Origin: DASRJX01 sp035649235
GTDB taxonomy: Bacteria > Acidobacteriota > Polarisedimenticolia > Gp22-AA2
Reading direction: 5' to 3'
Assembly (NCBI GenBank): GCA_035649235.1
Contig: DASRJX010000144.1
Location: forward strand, 1 to 31,215
Length of the DNA: 31,215 nucleotides
The notes under the pieces are model-generated. The model was not told the origin of the DNA. It worked only from the letters and a program-made list of their open reading frames with translations, and made no database searches. A program made the position numbers and the translations under genes. Below are positions 19,362 through 27,795 of this stretch, one piece after another (position 1 is the first letter of the stretch; every line of letters begins with the position of its first letter).

Positions 19362-19523
19362 AGTTCCTCCCCCTTCTGACGACATGCCGGCTGCCCTCGC
19401 CGGTCAGCCAGTCGATCGTGGCGGCGAGGCTCCAGGGCTTGCGTGACGCCGGCCAGTGGAATTGATGCGGAAGGATATCAGAAGGCGGCCCGCAGGACGC
19501 GACCGCCCGGGGAGTGGCATCCC

Positions 19524-19620
19524 GGTGCAGCCGACCCCGCAGTAGGGGCAGATGGTGTCAGTGACGGTCTGGCGCGACTCGTCCCGGAGGCCCGCGCCGC
19601 CCCGACCCCGCTGGATCGGA
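19524..19620 (-). pseudogene. Possible remnant of a molybdopterin oxidoreductase / formate dehydrogenase N-terminus
   Basis: In one minus-strand frame this intergenic stretch reads DESRQTVTDTICPYCGVGC. CPYCGVGC is the 4Fe-4S-binding start of formate dehydrogenase-type and related molybdopterin oxidoreductases, and the preceding TVTDTI also looks like such an N-terminus. After this Cys the frame continues as TGMPLPGRSRP, which does not resemble the family, and no start codon with a ribosome binding site is visible. It could be a decayed or deletion-truncated gene fragment, or chance. The region 19386-19674 contains no other gene that I can support. Confidence 0.35.
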
Positions 19621-19674
19621 TAGCCTATGAGCTGACGGCGGACGCGCGAGAGAGATAGTCCGACCGCAGGCTCC

Positions 19675-21312
19675 ATGATCTCCTTCGTCGACATCAACAA
19701 GCAGTACGGGAAGCAGGTCCTCTTCGTCGAGGCGTCCTTCCAGCTGAACCCCGGCGAGAAGGCGGGACTCGTCGGCCCGAACGGCGCGGGCAAGACCACC
19801 CTTTTCAGGATGATCGTGGGCGACGAGACCCCGGATGACGGCGAGGTGTCGGTGCCGAAGCGGCTGACCATCGGCTACTTCCGCCAGGACGTGGAAGAGA
19901 TGTCCGGCCGCTCGGTGCTGGACGAGGCGATCGCCGGGAGCGGCCGGGTCGGCGATCTGCATCAAGAGCTGGAATCACTCCAGCACGCCATGGCGGATCC
20001 GGCCCGCTCCGGCGACATGGACGCCATCCTGGCGCGCTTCGGCGGCGTCCAGGAGGAATACGACCATCTGGGCGGCTACGCGCTCGAGAGCCAAGCGCGC
20101 GAGGTGCTCCACGGGCTGGGGTTCGACGACGAGCGGATCGACGGCGATGTCGGCGCGCTGTCGGGCGGCTGGAAGATGCGCGTGGCGATGGCCCGCGTGC
20201 TGCTCGGCCGACCCGACGTGCTGCTGATGGACGAGCCGACCAACCACCTCGACATCGAGTCGATCATCTGGTTGGAGTCGTTCCTCAAGGGGTTCCCGGG
20301 CGCCCTGCTGATGACCTCGCACGATCGCGAGTTCCTCAACCGCGTCGTCACGAAGATCGCCGAGATCGATGGCGGAGTGATCACGGTCTACTCCGGCAAT
20401 TACGACTTCTACGAGCGCGAGCGCCGGCTGCGAGAGGCGAACCGCGAGGCGGCCTATGCGCGCCAGCAGGCGATGCTCGCGAAGGAGCAGCGGTTCATCG
20501 ACCGGTTCAGGACGCATGCCGCCAAGGCGGCGCAGGTGCAGAGTCGAATCAAGGCCCTCGACAAAATCGAGAAAGTCACGCTGCCGAAGCAGCGCACGAT
20601 CGTGAAGTTCGAGTTTCGCCAGCCGCCCCGGTCGGGCGACCAGGTGGTGGTGATCGAGAACCTGCATAAGGCCTACGGCCGCCGGGTCGTCTACGCGGGT
20701 ATGAACCTGACGATCCGTCGCGGGGAGCGCTGGGCGATCATGGGCCGCAACGGCGCCGGCAAGACGACGCTGCTCAGGATCATCGCCGGCGCGCTGGCGC
20801 CCGATTCGGGCGAGGTGCGACTCGGCGCCAGCCTCAAACTGGGCTACTTCGCCCAGCAGTCGCTCGACGTCCTGGATCCCGCATGCACCGTCCTCGAACA
20901 GTTGCAGGCCGACTTCCCGCTCGAGGGGATCGGCGTGCTCCGGACCCTCGCCGGCGCCTTCCAGTTCTGCGGTGATGACGTCGACAAGAAGATCCGGGCG
21001 CTCTCCGGCGGCGAGAAGTCGCGCCTCGTCATGGCGCGCATGCTCTTCGACCCGCCGAACTTCCTCGTCCTCGACGAGCCCACCAATCACCTGGACCTGG
21101 CCACGAAGGAAATGCTGGTGGAGTCGCTCAGGTCCTTCGAGGGCACGATGATCTTCGTATCACACGACCGCACGTTCCTGCGCGGGCTTTCGACGCGCGT
21201 GCTGGAGCTGGGCGGAGAGAGCGGCACCGATCCCCAGCCGCACGCGTATCCGGGCTCCTACGTCGAATACGTCGATCGCACGGGACACGAGGCCCCGGGG
21301 ACGCACACTTGA
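19675..21312 (+). CDS. ABC-F family ATPase
   Basis: A 545-aa soluble protein with two tandem ABC ATPase domains and no membrane segment, the layout of ABC-F proteins that act on the ribosome (translation factors such as EttA, Uup or YbiT, or antibiotic-protection proteins). Domain 1 has Walker A GPNGAGKTT at ~35-43, signature LSGGWKMRVAMAR and Walker B VLLMDEPTNHLD. The linker (~240-310) is charged and helical (ERERRLREANREAAYARQQA), the P-site tRNA-interaction motif region of the family. Domain 2 has GRNGAGKTT, LSGGEKSRLVMAR and FLVLDEPTNHLD. Both catalytic Glu after Walker B are present. The C-terminal extension is short. It looks closest to the housekeeping-like YbiT/EttA group; a self-resistance role next to a biosynthetic cluster is possible but not shown. 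The ATG is preceded by a modest GCAGG. Monocistronic, convergent with the DUF3419 gene. Confidence 0.95.
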   Translation: MISFVDINKQYGKQVLFVEASFQLNPGEKAGLVGPNGAGKTTLFRMIVGDETPDDGEVSVPKRLTIGYFRQDVEEMSGRSVLDEAIAGSGRVGDLHQELESLQHAMADPARSGDMDAILARFGGVQEEYDHLGGYALESQAREVLHGLGFDDERIDGDVGALSGGWKMRVAMARVLLGRPDVLLMDEPTNHLDIESIIWLESFLKGFPGALLMTSHDREFLNRVVTKIAEIDGGVITVYSGNYDFYERERRLREANREAAYARQQAMLAKEQRFIDRFRTHAAKAAQVQSRIKALDKIEKVTLPKQRTIVKFEFRQPPRSGDQVVVIENLHKAYGRRVVYAGMNLTIRRGERWAIMGRNGAGKTTLLRIIAGALAPDSGEVRLGASLKLGYFAQQSLDVLDPACTVLEQLQADFPLEGIGVLRTLAGAFQFCGDDVDKKIRALSGGEKSRLVMARMLFDPPNFLVLDEPTNHLDLATKEMLVESLRSFEGTMIFVSHDRTFLRGLSTRVLELGGESGTDPQPHAYPGSYVEYVDRTGHEAPGTHT

Positions 21313-22217
21313 TCACCGGACATTCTCGACCAGGACGTCGCTGGGCCGACCCCCACGACGCCCCACAGCATCGAGCGATCGAGTTGCGCGTGGTTCGCCT
21401 CGTGACCGGTAGGCGGAGGTTCCAGAAAGCTCCTCCACACCACGACGGCGTCGTCGCGGGCGGCATGGCGGATCGCTCGCGACAGGCGGGCGCCATAGGC
21501 GGGGTCGGCGCCATCCAGGATGTTGGACAGCGCGAAGCCGTCGAAGAATCGGGCCGGAGAGGCTTCGAGGCATGAGGCGGCGTCTCCCACGACAAAACGG
21601 ATGGTCGGCGCTCTGGGCGGCGGCTCGCAGTCGCCTTCGCCCAACAGGAGCGCCCGCGCATGAGGATTCGTCACGTTGGGGTGCCGGCCGAACCCGCGCA
21701 TCAACCGCCGCCGAAGTACGGCACCGAATTCTTCGGGAAGGTCGGAGACCAGTCGGGGCGCAATCACGGTGCGCAGGGCGAAGCGGGACAGCAGTAGGTC
21801 GAATCCGGCACGGAACCGGCGGGTATCGAGACGCTCGCGCCAGAAGGCGACCTGCTGATCGGTGTTGGCAAGAGCAAGGAAGGTCCGTACCCTTTGCTTC
21901 CGCCAGCCCACCACCGGCATGAACGTACGGACGAGGCTCATGGCGCGGTCGGCGTCGCCCGTCTCGAGCGGGCCGCCCGCGGCGCGCCGCTCGGCATAGG
22001 CCAGCTGGACGGGATTGATATCGCAGGCGACCACTTCGCGTCGATCGGCCAGGGCCAGGGCCGTGCAGCCCGCCGACGCGATGCAGAACACGCGGCGCTT
22101 GCCGGCGAATGCCGCTCGCTCGATCTCCGCGTCCTCGTGCATGCGACCAAACAACAGGCGGGGAGGGCCACCGAATCCGTCCAGGCGCCCTGCTTGCCAC
22201 ACCGTCTCCGGCTTCAC
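21258..22217 (-). CDS. DUF3419 family protein (BtaA-like, S-adenosylmethionine-dependent)
   Basis: A 319-aa protein resembling DUF3419/BtaA. BtaA transfers the 3-amino-3-carboxypropyl group of AdoMet to diacylglycerol in betaine-lipid synthesis; other members are uncharacterised. The AdoMet-binding elements are FCIASAGCTALALA (~43-56) and VVACDINPVQLAYAE (~61-75), with the later FVVGDAASCLE and DGFALSNILDG. I chose GTG 22217 over the upstream ATG 22250 because GGGAGG lies 5 nt before it, and because it overlaps the stop of a small upstream membrane ORF as GTGA. The last 55 nt overlap the 3' end of the convergent ABC-F gene; the C-terminal ~20 residues therefore look non-conserved. No BtaB partner (N-methyltransferase) is visible nearby, so betaine-lipid synthesis is uncertain. 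Confidence 0.82.
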   Translation of the reverse strand: MKPETVWQAGRLDGFGGPPRLLFGRMHEDAEIERAAFAGKRRVFCIASAGCTALALADRREVVACDINPVQLAYAERRAAGGPLETGDADRAMSLVRTFMPVVGWRKQRVRTFLALANTDQQVAFWRERLDTRRFRAGFDLLLSRFALRTVIAPRLVSDLPEEFGAVLRRRLMRGFGRHPNVTNPHARALLLGEGDCEPPPRAPTIRFVVGDAASCLEASPARFFDGFALSNILDGADPAYGARLSRAIRHAARDDAVVVWRSFLEPPPTGHEANHAQLDRSMLWGVVGVGPATSWSRMSGDQVCVPGASCPVRSTYST

Positions 22218-22354
22218 GGACGCCTCCCGGCCATGGCGCCGCACACCCACACCAGCACGAGGAAGGCGAAGCTCTTGACGACCATGCCCGCCGGGTCGTG
22301 AATGAACGCGGCGGTACTGCCTGCCTCCGCCGCAAGAACCGTCGTCCCTACCAC
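22214..22354 (-). CDS. Small single-pass membrane protein coupled to the DUF3419 gene
   Basis: A 46-aa candidate gene. GTG 22354 is preceded by AAGGAG at a 6-nt spacing. The product has one hydrophobic helix (VVKSFAFLVLVWVCGAMAG) followed by RRP, consistent with a small membrane peptide. Its stop overlaps the DUF3419 start as GTGA, the usual sign of translational coupling. Homology is unknown. The same frame stays open upstream to an ATG at 22543, but the upstream part looks like random GC-rich coding. Confidence 0.4.
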   Translation of the reverse strand: MVGTTVLAAEAGSTAAFIHDPAGMVVKSFAFLVLVWVCGAMAGRRP

Positions 22355-22668
22355 CAAGATCTCCTTTCGAACCTGGGCGACAGAGGCTGCCCGCCTACCG
22401 GCTGCAGCGGTCCGCGACGCTGAAGGCCAACGGCTATGCGCTCGTCCTGTTCGAAAACCTGCCCGAGGCCGAGGCGCTGAGCACTCCCACGTCGACCTGG
22501 CAGAAAGGAACGCCGACTTCGCCTGCAGGTCCTTGATCGCCATGGGGGGAAGGACCGGGCGGCCCGGCGACAGCCGCCCGGTCCTTCGTCCTTCATGCCG
22601 CGATCGTCAGGGCGAAGGCTGCTAAAGGGTGATGGGAGACGGCCGTCTCGAGCTCGGCCGTTCGCCGT
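22355..22668. other. Intergenic region with a strong hairpin
   Basis: These 314 bases hold no gene that I can support. One plus-strand frame reads YRLQRSATLKANGYALVLFENLPEAE around 22397-22476 and looks protein-like, but it has no start and I do not recognise it; it could be a gene remnant. The only clear structure is the terminator-like hairpin at 22550-22586. Confidence 0.4.
22550..22586. terminator. Perfect 13-bp hairpin, probable terminator
   Basis: AAGGACCGGGCGG (22550-22562) pairs exactly with CCGCCCGGTCCTT (22574-22586) around an 11-nt loop. It lies about 80 bp past the stop of the minus-strand TPR-BON gene. There is no T-tract on the minus strand (C-run instead) and only a broken one on the plus strand, so it may block RNA polymerase or RNA decay rather than act as a classic intrinsic terminator. 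Confidence 0.55.
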
Positions 22669-25632
22669 TCACGCACGCACCTTGGAGACTCCCCGGGTTC
22701 GCCTGAGTGCCCTCAGGACGCCGTCTCGATCTCCATCTGCGACGGTCCCCCAGTCCTTCAGCGTGACGCTCCCCTTCCAGATGCTGAGCGAAATGCCCGT
22801 GTCGGTGCCGACCTGTTCGGCGATTCGGGCCGCAATCACTGTCTCGTCCCGCACCGGCACGTACCGGGGCCTCGCCTCTCCGTTCAACGAGAGCCGCAGT
22901 CGTTGTCCCGCTCCGATCGACGAGCCGGGACCGCCCCGTTCCGGCTTCATGGTCGGAGGGCTCAATCCGACGCTCCGGCTCACACGTGCCGTGACACGCT
23001 CCAGCCGCAGAAGGTCCGCGATGCCGACGAGATGCAGGTCGTTCTTGACAGCCAGCGAGAAGGCCGAGAGAGCCCCGCGCCCCGCGTGGGATCCAGCGCG
23101 ACTCGTCGCCCGGTCGGCGAGGATCTTGAACCTCTGCCTCTGCAGAAACTCCGCGGGCAAAGTCGAGGGCTCGTTGCCTTCAAGCCAGGCCGGGAGATCG
23201 GTGTCGATCCCCTCCGAAGTCCCGCCGCCACCCGCCTGGGGGACGGCCGCGGAGGCCTGGGCCTCCTTGCGCAACCCGACCAGATTCACGAGCCAGGTGG
23301 TCTCCCGACCCGAGGAAAGGCCGGGCGCGGCCGACTGGGCCTTGATGAATCCGAGCATGTCCCGCGCCTTCTCCAGGTCGTCCTCGTCGAGATAGGAGAG
23401 CACTGCCTCGAAAGCCATGCCCGCCGCCTCCATCTCCATGCGCGCGCCTTTGTAGGCCTGGACGAGCAGGCCCTTCACGTCGGCAAGTGGCTGATGGAAT
23501 CCCGATGCTTTCTCCCGCTTCTTCGCGGTGTCCAGAGCATGCTCGAGATGGAAGACGGCGCTGTGGGCGTCCCCACGACCGCCCCACGCCTTCTTCTGCG
23601 CGAAGATCGTGCCGAGCGTCGTGTGGATGCGCTGGATCCCCTCGAGATCCGAAAGCTCGTGCCTCATCCCTTGTCCCTCGAACAGCTCGTTCACGACGGT
23701 CGAGACCTTCCTCCCGGCGGGATCGAGAGCGGGCCGGCTCGAGTAGAGACCCGCCAGAGCGCGCTCCAGATCCACGCGGACGCAGCGCGAAAGGCGGAGG
23801 ACGCCCTGCACATAGGTCGCGTACGGCGGGGCGATCTCGAGTCCAGCCCGCCAGAGCCCCTCGGCCTTATCCGCTTCCGCGCGCGACTGCCATTGCGCGC
23901 CGAGCGAAAGCGCCACCTGGCCGATCACGTCGCGTCGCCGCGGGGTTTTCATCCACCAGGAGTCTCCGGTGGGCGGTGCCATCGGGTGCTCCAGATAGGC
24001 CGAAAGAGCCTTCACCGCATCGGAGGACCCGGCGCTTCCGATCTCTCCCAGGCTCGAGGGCGAGAGGATCCCCCGCCTGGCAAGCAGTGCCACCCAGCGG
24101 ACAAGCGGTTCTTCGAGCGATTCTCCAGCACCGCCCCGTGCGAGAATCGAAGCGTAACCGTAGCGCGCGGCTTCGGGACTTTCCTCCTCCCATCGCTCGA
24201 GCCATCGCATGAGCTCGCTGTCCCGTTGGGGGCCCAGGTGGGCGTGTGTCTCGATGATCCTCCGCCTGGGGGTCTCCGCAACGGGGTTCTTCTCTAGCCC
24301 GACGCGGTACGCGTCGAGCGCGGCGCCCCAGTCCCTCCGCTGTCCGCGGAGATCGCCGAGCTGCGTCGCGAAGCGGCCGGCCGGCTCGGTGTCCTCATCG
24401 ATCGCCTTCATCAGGACTTGCTCGGCCTCGTCGGTCCGTCCGATCGCCCGGCAGACGAGCACCATGTTGTCCACCGTGGCGCCGTGGCCGGGCGCCTCGG
24501 CGAGCACCCGCCGATAGAACCCCGCCGCCGCCTCGTATCGCGAAGCGCGTCTGCGCACGTCCGCGGCCCCCTGTTCCTGCTCGAGGTAGCCGAGTCCGTA
24601 GTTGTTCACCAACCGGCAACCCAAGCCCGCAAGGCCCTCGGGACAGCGCGCCAGAGCGGCGCGCAGCTTCTTGCGCGCGGCACCCCACTGGCCCTCCTTC
24701 CGAAGTGTCGCGGCTTCGACCGCCGTCATCTGCGCCACCTCGCCGCCCTCCCCCATCGCCGGGGACAGCATGAACCCAGCCAGCACGGACTCGGGCGGCA
24801 CGGTCGCAATCGGGCAACCCGTGTCGATGGGTCTGTACTCGCTCACGAAGACCTGCTTCACCTCGACGGCGCGCCCTTGCGGCGCCTGAAGCCAGTCGAT
24901 GTCCTGCTGAGGCACCTCGGCGCGCGTGAAGATGCGGCCCACGCTGTCCACGTCCCCGGCCGTGGTCGCGTTCGTGAACACACCGATAGCCTTGCCCCGG
25001 AATTCCCTCGTCACCGGCCCCGCGGGTGTCGGGAATGCGTGGCGGACGACCACGACGCTCTCTCTGTCCATGCAAATCTCGTCCTCCTTGTACGGCAGGA
25101 TCCACCCGAGCGGATCCCTCCAGATCGTCGCCTCCGCCGCGATCGGCACATGGCTCAGCAGCTGGCGGCCGATCTTTTCCGCCAGCTCGTCCGTGATGGC
25201 GAGCGCCACCTGCTCGATGAGCTCCGTCTCGCCGGGGATCCTCGCGAAGTAATCCTCCGGGCCGCGGAACGGGATGTACACCGGCCCGCCCCCATCGGGC
25301 CCGGCCAGCGACGCGCGGATTCCGACCGCCTTGCGAGGGCCCGCGGCGCGCGGGTCCTGGGCGGCCAGGCGGAACTCCAGCTGGTACGGCGCCCCCGCCT
25401 CCGTCGTGAAGGAGACGAAGCTCAGTCCACCGAGGATCCCCGCCAGCTTCTTCGCCGCGTTTCGTTCCAGTCGGGGTCGAACGACCTGGGCGTCGAAACT
25501 GTCCACGAACCTCTGCTCGGCCAGCGCGAATGTCACGCCGACCTTGGTCTTCTCGGCAGCGCCCGTCCATCCGGGCGCTCCCGCCGCGATGATGATCAGC
25601 AGAATGATGGACCACCGGCGGGTTCTCACCAT
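22669..25632 (-). CDS. Exported TPR-repeat protein with C-terminal BON-like domain
   Basis: A 987-aa protein with a signal peptide (RTRRWSIILLIIIAAGAPGWTGA). The N-terminal ~300 residues are an unrecognised alpha/beta region (KVGVTFALAEQRFVDSFDA and following). Helical TPR-like repeats follow from ~310 onward (RKEGQWGAARKKLRAALARC; AAAGFYRRVLAEAPGHGATV; RRDWGAALDAYRVGLEKNP) and run through most of the middle. The last ~60 residues (DETVIAARIAEQVGTDTG, then SIWKGSVTLKDWGTVADG, then LRRTRGVSKVRA) resemble a BON domain, a lipid/envelope-binding fold. A periplasmic scaffold or envelope-assembly role is inferred. The start is ATG 25632, with GGAGACAGGAG just upstream; the longer ATG at 25698 would lie upstream of the -10 box at 25671-25676 and is rejected. 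Divergent from the GH47 gene. Confidence 0.8.
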   Translation of the reverse strand: MVRTRRWSIILLIIIAAGAPGWTGAAEKTKVGVTFALAEQRFVDSFDAQVVRPRLERNAAKKLAGILGGLSFVSFTTEAGAPYQLEFRLAAQDPRAAGPRKAVGIRASLAGPDGGGPVYIPFRGPEDYFARIPGETELIEQVALAITDELAEKIGRQLLSHVPIAAEATIWRDPLGWILPYKEDEICMDRESVVVVRHAFPTPAGPVTREFRGKAIGVFTNATTAGDVDSVGRIFTRAEVPQQDIDWLQAPQGRAVEVKQVFVSEYRPIDTGCPIATVPPESVLAGFMLSPAMGEGGEVAQMTAVEAATLRKEGQWGAARKKLRAALARCPEGLAGLGCRLVNNYGLGYLEQEQGAADVRRRASRYEAAAGFYRRVLAEAPGHGATVDNMVLVCRAIGRTDEAEQVLMKAIDEDTEPAGRFATQLGDLRGQRRDWGAALDAYRVGLEKNPVAETPRRRIIETHAHLGPQRDSELMRWLERWEEESPEAARYGYASILARGGAGESLEEPLVRWVALLARRGILSPSSLGEIGSAGSSDAVKALSAYLEHPMAPPTGDSWWMKTPRRRDVIGQVALSLGAQWQSRAEADKAEGLWRAGLEIAPPYATYVQGVLRLSRCVRVDLERALAGLYSSRPALDPAGRKVSTVVNELFEGQGMRHELSDLEGIQRIHTTLGTIFAQKKAWGGRGDAHSAVFHLEHALDTAKKREKASGFHQPLADVKGLLVQAYKGARMEMEAAGMAFEAVLSYLDEDDLEKARDMLGFIKAQSAAPGLSSGRETTWLVNLVGLRKEAQASAAVPQAGGGGTSEGIDTDLPAWLEGNEPSTLPAEFLQRQRFKILADRATSRAGSHAGRGALSAFSLAVKNDLHLVGIADLLRLERVTARVSRSVGLSPPTMKPERGGPGSSIGAGQRLRLSLNGEARPRYVPVRDETVIAARIAEQVGTDTGISLSIWKGSVTLKDWGTVADGDRDGVLRALRRTRGVSKVRA

Positions 25633-25670
25633 GACTCCTGTCTCCTGCGCTCCGCGGACGACGCTGCTCG

Positions 25671-25676
25671 AGTATA
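25671..25676 (-). promoter_or_regulatory. -10 box for the TPR-BON gene
   Basis: TATACT on the minus strand, five of six matches to consensus, about 40 nt upstream of ATG 25632. No good -35 box was found at 16-18 nt spacing (best CTGTGG), so this may be activator-dependent or weak. Confidence 0.35.
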
Positions 25677-25839
25677 GCCTGCTCGCATGAGGCTCCACAG
25701 GCCGGGGGCCGCGAGCACCATCGGTGCCATGTCATATCCCGTGTAGCAGTAACCATGGTACGTCGACTCCTTGGAACGACGCTGATGTTCGAACCACGTC
25801 GTCCCTATCACAGGGATGTCCGGCGAGATATCCTGGCGC

Positions 25840-25868
25840 TTGGCCGCCGCAGCCGGCGGACGTATTCT
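25840..25868 (+). promoter_or_regulatory. Possible promoter for the GH47 gene
   Basis: TTGGCC (25840-25845), a 17-base spacer and TATTCT (25863-25868), each matching four of six consensus bases. The predicted transcript would begin only ~9 nt before ATG 25884, so initiation would be nearly leaderless; no strong ribosome binding site is visible there. Confidence 0.3.
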
Positions 25869-25883
25869 TCGACCGGGGGTTCC

Positions 25884-27254
25884 ATGATCCGCACCGGTTT
25901 CGTGATCTTGGTCGCCGTGCTGCTCCCGGCAGGCACCCTCGCTGCGGCCGGCGGCGCGCCTCCCGCCGCCGGCGCGCCGGATCGTGCCCGGCTGGCGGAA
26001 GCGGTCCGGTCCGAGTTCCTCCGCTGCTGGAAGGCCTACGAGGATTACGCCTGGGGCCATGACGAGCTCAGGCCGGTCAGCAAGGCCCCTCACGACTGGC
26101 ACGGCGAGAGCCTCCTCATCACACCCGTGGACGCCCTGGACACGATGCTCCTGATGGGACTTGATCGAGAGGCGGAGAAAACGAAGGCGCTCATCCTGGA
26201 GAGGCTCTCGTTCGATCGGGACATCATGGTCAAGAACTTCGAGATCACGATCCGGCTCCTCGGGGGACTTCTGTCGGCCTACGAAATGACGGGCGACGAG
26301 GGGCTACTTCGCCTGGCGGACGACTTGGGGACGCGCCTTCTCCCCGCTTTCGACTCCCCGACGGGCATGCCTTACATGTTCGTCAACCTGAAGTCCGGGG
26401 CGGTGCGTGGCACCCGCACGAACCCCGCCGAGATCGGCACCCTCCTTCTCGAGTTTGGCACCCTCGCGCGGCTCACGAAGAAGCAGATTTACCACGACAA
26501 GGCCAGGAGGGCTCTCGTCGAGCTCCACCGCCGCCGCTCGGCGATCGGGCTCGTGGCCGACGAGATCGACGTGGAGACGGGCGAGTGGACGAGCAGCGCC
26601 AGCCACGTCGGCGGAGGGATCGACTCGTATTACGAGTACCTGCTCAAGTGCTCCCTTCTGTTCGAGGACCGCGAATGCGGCAAGATGTGGAAGCAGGCAC
26701 GTCGCGCGCTCGGCCGGTATCTCGCCGACGAGACACCCTCGGGTCTCTGGTACGGGGTGGTCGACCGGGTGACGGGACAACGCACGGCGAGCGAGTTCGG
26801 GGCGCTCCACGCCTTCCTCCCCGGAGTCCTGGCGCTCGGCGGGGATCTCCGCAGGGCGGAGCGTCTCCAGGCTTCGAGTTACCGGATGTGGAGGCTCCAT
26901 GGCGTGGAGCCCGAGATCGTCGATTACCGGACCATGCGGGTTCTCGACGCCGGCTACCCATTGCGGCCCGAGATCGTGGAATCGGCGTTCCTGCTCCATC
27001 GTGTCACAAGGGATCCGCAATACCTCGAGATGGGCCGGACCTTCTTCGAGGCGCTCCGCGAGCGCTGCCGGACCGACGCCGGCACGACCGTCCTCAAGGA
27101 TGTCGTGACCGGAGAGAAGGGCGACCTGATGCCCAGCTACTACCTGGCCGAGACCCTCAAGTACCTCTACCTCCTCTTCGCTCCCGACGAGACGCTGGAC
27201 CTGGACCGGATTGTCTTCAACACGGAAGCCCATCCGTTCCGAAGGACCCCGTAG
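25884..27254 (+). CDS. Glycoside hydrolase family 47 (class I alpha-mannosidase-like), exported
   Basis: A 456-aa protein with a signal peptide (MIRTGFVILVAVLLPAGTLAAA). GH47 enzymes are inverting, Ca-dependent alpha-1,2-mannosidases, best known from the eukaryotic ER and Golgi. The family landmarks occur in order: DALDTMLLMGL; NFEITIRLLGGLLSAYEMTG; NPAEIGTLLLEFGTLARLT; HVGGGIDSYYEYLLK; YPLRPEIVESAFLLHRVT; LMPSYYLAETLKYLYLLFA; and the terminal FNTEAHPF, whose Thr coordinates Ca in the family. The acidic residues in EITIR, GGGIDSYYEY, LRPEIVES and ETLKY are where the catalytic groups lie. Length fits a single catalytic domain. The start at 25884 is chosen for its signal peptide; frames to 25755 add an unlikely basic extension. 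It is followed by the RlpA-like gene. Secreted mannan or glycoprotein trimming is inferred; GH47 is uncommon in bacteria. Confidence 0.92.
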   Translation: MIRTGFVILVAVLLPAGTLAAAGGAPPAAGAPDRARLAEAVRSEFLRCWKAYEDYAWGHDELRPVSKAPHDWHGESLLITPVDALDTMLLMGLDREAEKTKALILERLSFDRDIMVKNFEITIRLLGGLLSAYEMTGDEGLLRLADDLGTRLLPAFDSPTGMPYMFVNLKSGAVRGTRTNPAEIGTLLLEFGTLARLTKKQIYHDKARRALVELHRRRSAIGLVADEIDVETGEWTSSASHVGGGIDSYYEYLLKCSLLFEDRECGKMWKQARRALGRYLADETPSGLWYGVVDRVTGQRTASEFGALHAFLPGVLALGGDLRRAERLQASSYRMWRLHGVEPEIVDYRTMRVLDAGYPLRPEIVESAFLLHRVTRDPQYLEMGRTFFEALRERCRTDAGTTVLKDVVTGEKGDLMPSYYLAETLKYLYLLFAPDETLDLDRIVFNTEAHPFRRTP

Positions 27255-27342
27255 ACGCCCGATGAGGGCCAGCCGGGTCGGGCCTCCCGGCCCCCGCGCG
27301 TCGGTGACGCGGACGAACCCGGGTCGTGTAGAGTCGGTGGGC

Positions 27343-27759
27343 ATGGACCCCTCCTCGGTCAACGCGTGGGTCCGGACCGCCGTCGCCGCCGTGTCACTCG
27401 CGGCTGCGGCGGACTGCGCCAGCACGCGTCCCAGCCCCGGTCACGCTGACTCCGAGGTGGGAATGGCCTCCTACTATGCGGGCGCGCACCAGGGCCGGCG
27501 CACCGCAAACGGCGAGCGCTTCGACATGCACGCGCTGACCGCGGCGCACCGGACCCTGCCGTTCGGCACCCGGGTCGAGGTCACGAACCTCGAGAACGGG
27601 CGATCGGTCGTGGTGCGCATCAACGACCGTGGTCCCTACGTTGAAGGCCGGGTGATCGACCTCTCCCAGGCGGCCGCGCGGGAGCTGCGATTCCTGGGCC
27701 GCGGCACAACTCGCGTGCGCCTCAAGGTGCTCAGCGCCGGCGATCACACGACTCCTTGA
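27343..27759 (+). CDS. rlpA: RlpA-like double-psi beta-barrel protein
   Basis: A 138-aa exported protein. After a short hydrophobic N-terminus (VRTAVAAVSLAAAADCAS; the Cys could be a weak lipobox) comes one RlpA-like double-psi beta-barrel domain: GMASYYAGAHQGRRTANGE, AAHRTLPFGTRVEVTNLENG, VVVRINDRGPYVEGRVIDLS, AARELRFLG. The conserved Asp in NDRGP and in RVIDLS are present. RlpA proteins cleave denuded septal peptidoglycan or bind it at division sites. The SPOR domain of Escherichia coli RlpA is missing, as in many short homologues. ATG 27343 is chosen for the signal-like N-terminus; the frame is open to 27211 but that part overlaps the GH47 3' end. It converges on the ADOP gene with 36 bp between. 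Confidence 0.85.
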   Translation: MDPSSVNAWVRTAVAAVSLAAAADCASTRPSPGHADSEVGMASYYAGAHQGRRTANGERFDMHALTAAHRTLPFGTRVEVTNLENGRSVVVRINDRGPYVEGRVIDLSQAAARELRFLGRGTTRVRLKVLSAGDHTTP

Positions 27760-27795
27760 ACGGTCCCTCGTGCGGGCCAACTTCTGCCTGGTTGA

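Noticed and set aside
16353..19379. 1008-codon plus-strand open frame opposite the FG-GAP/redoxin gene
   Set aside because: Antisense shadow; the minus strand has clear domains and a signal peptide.
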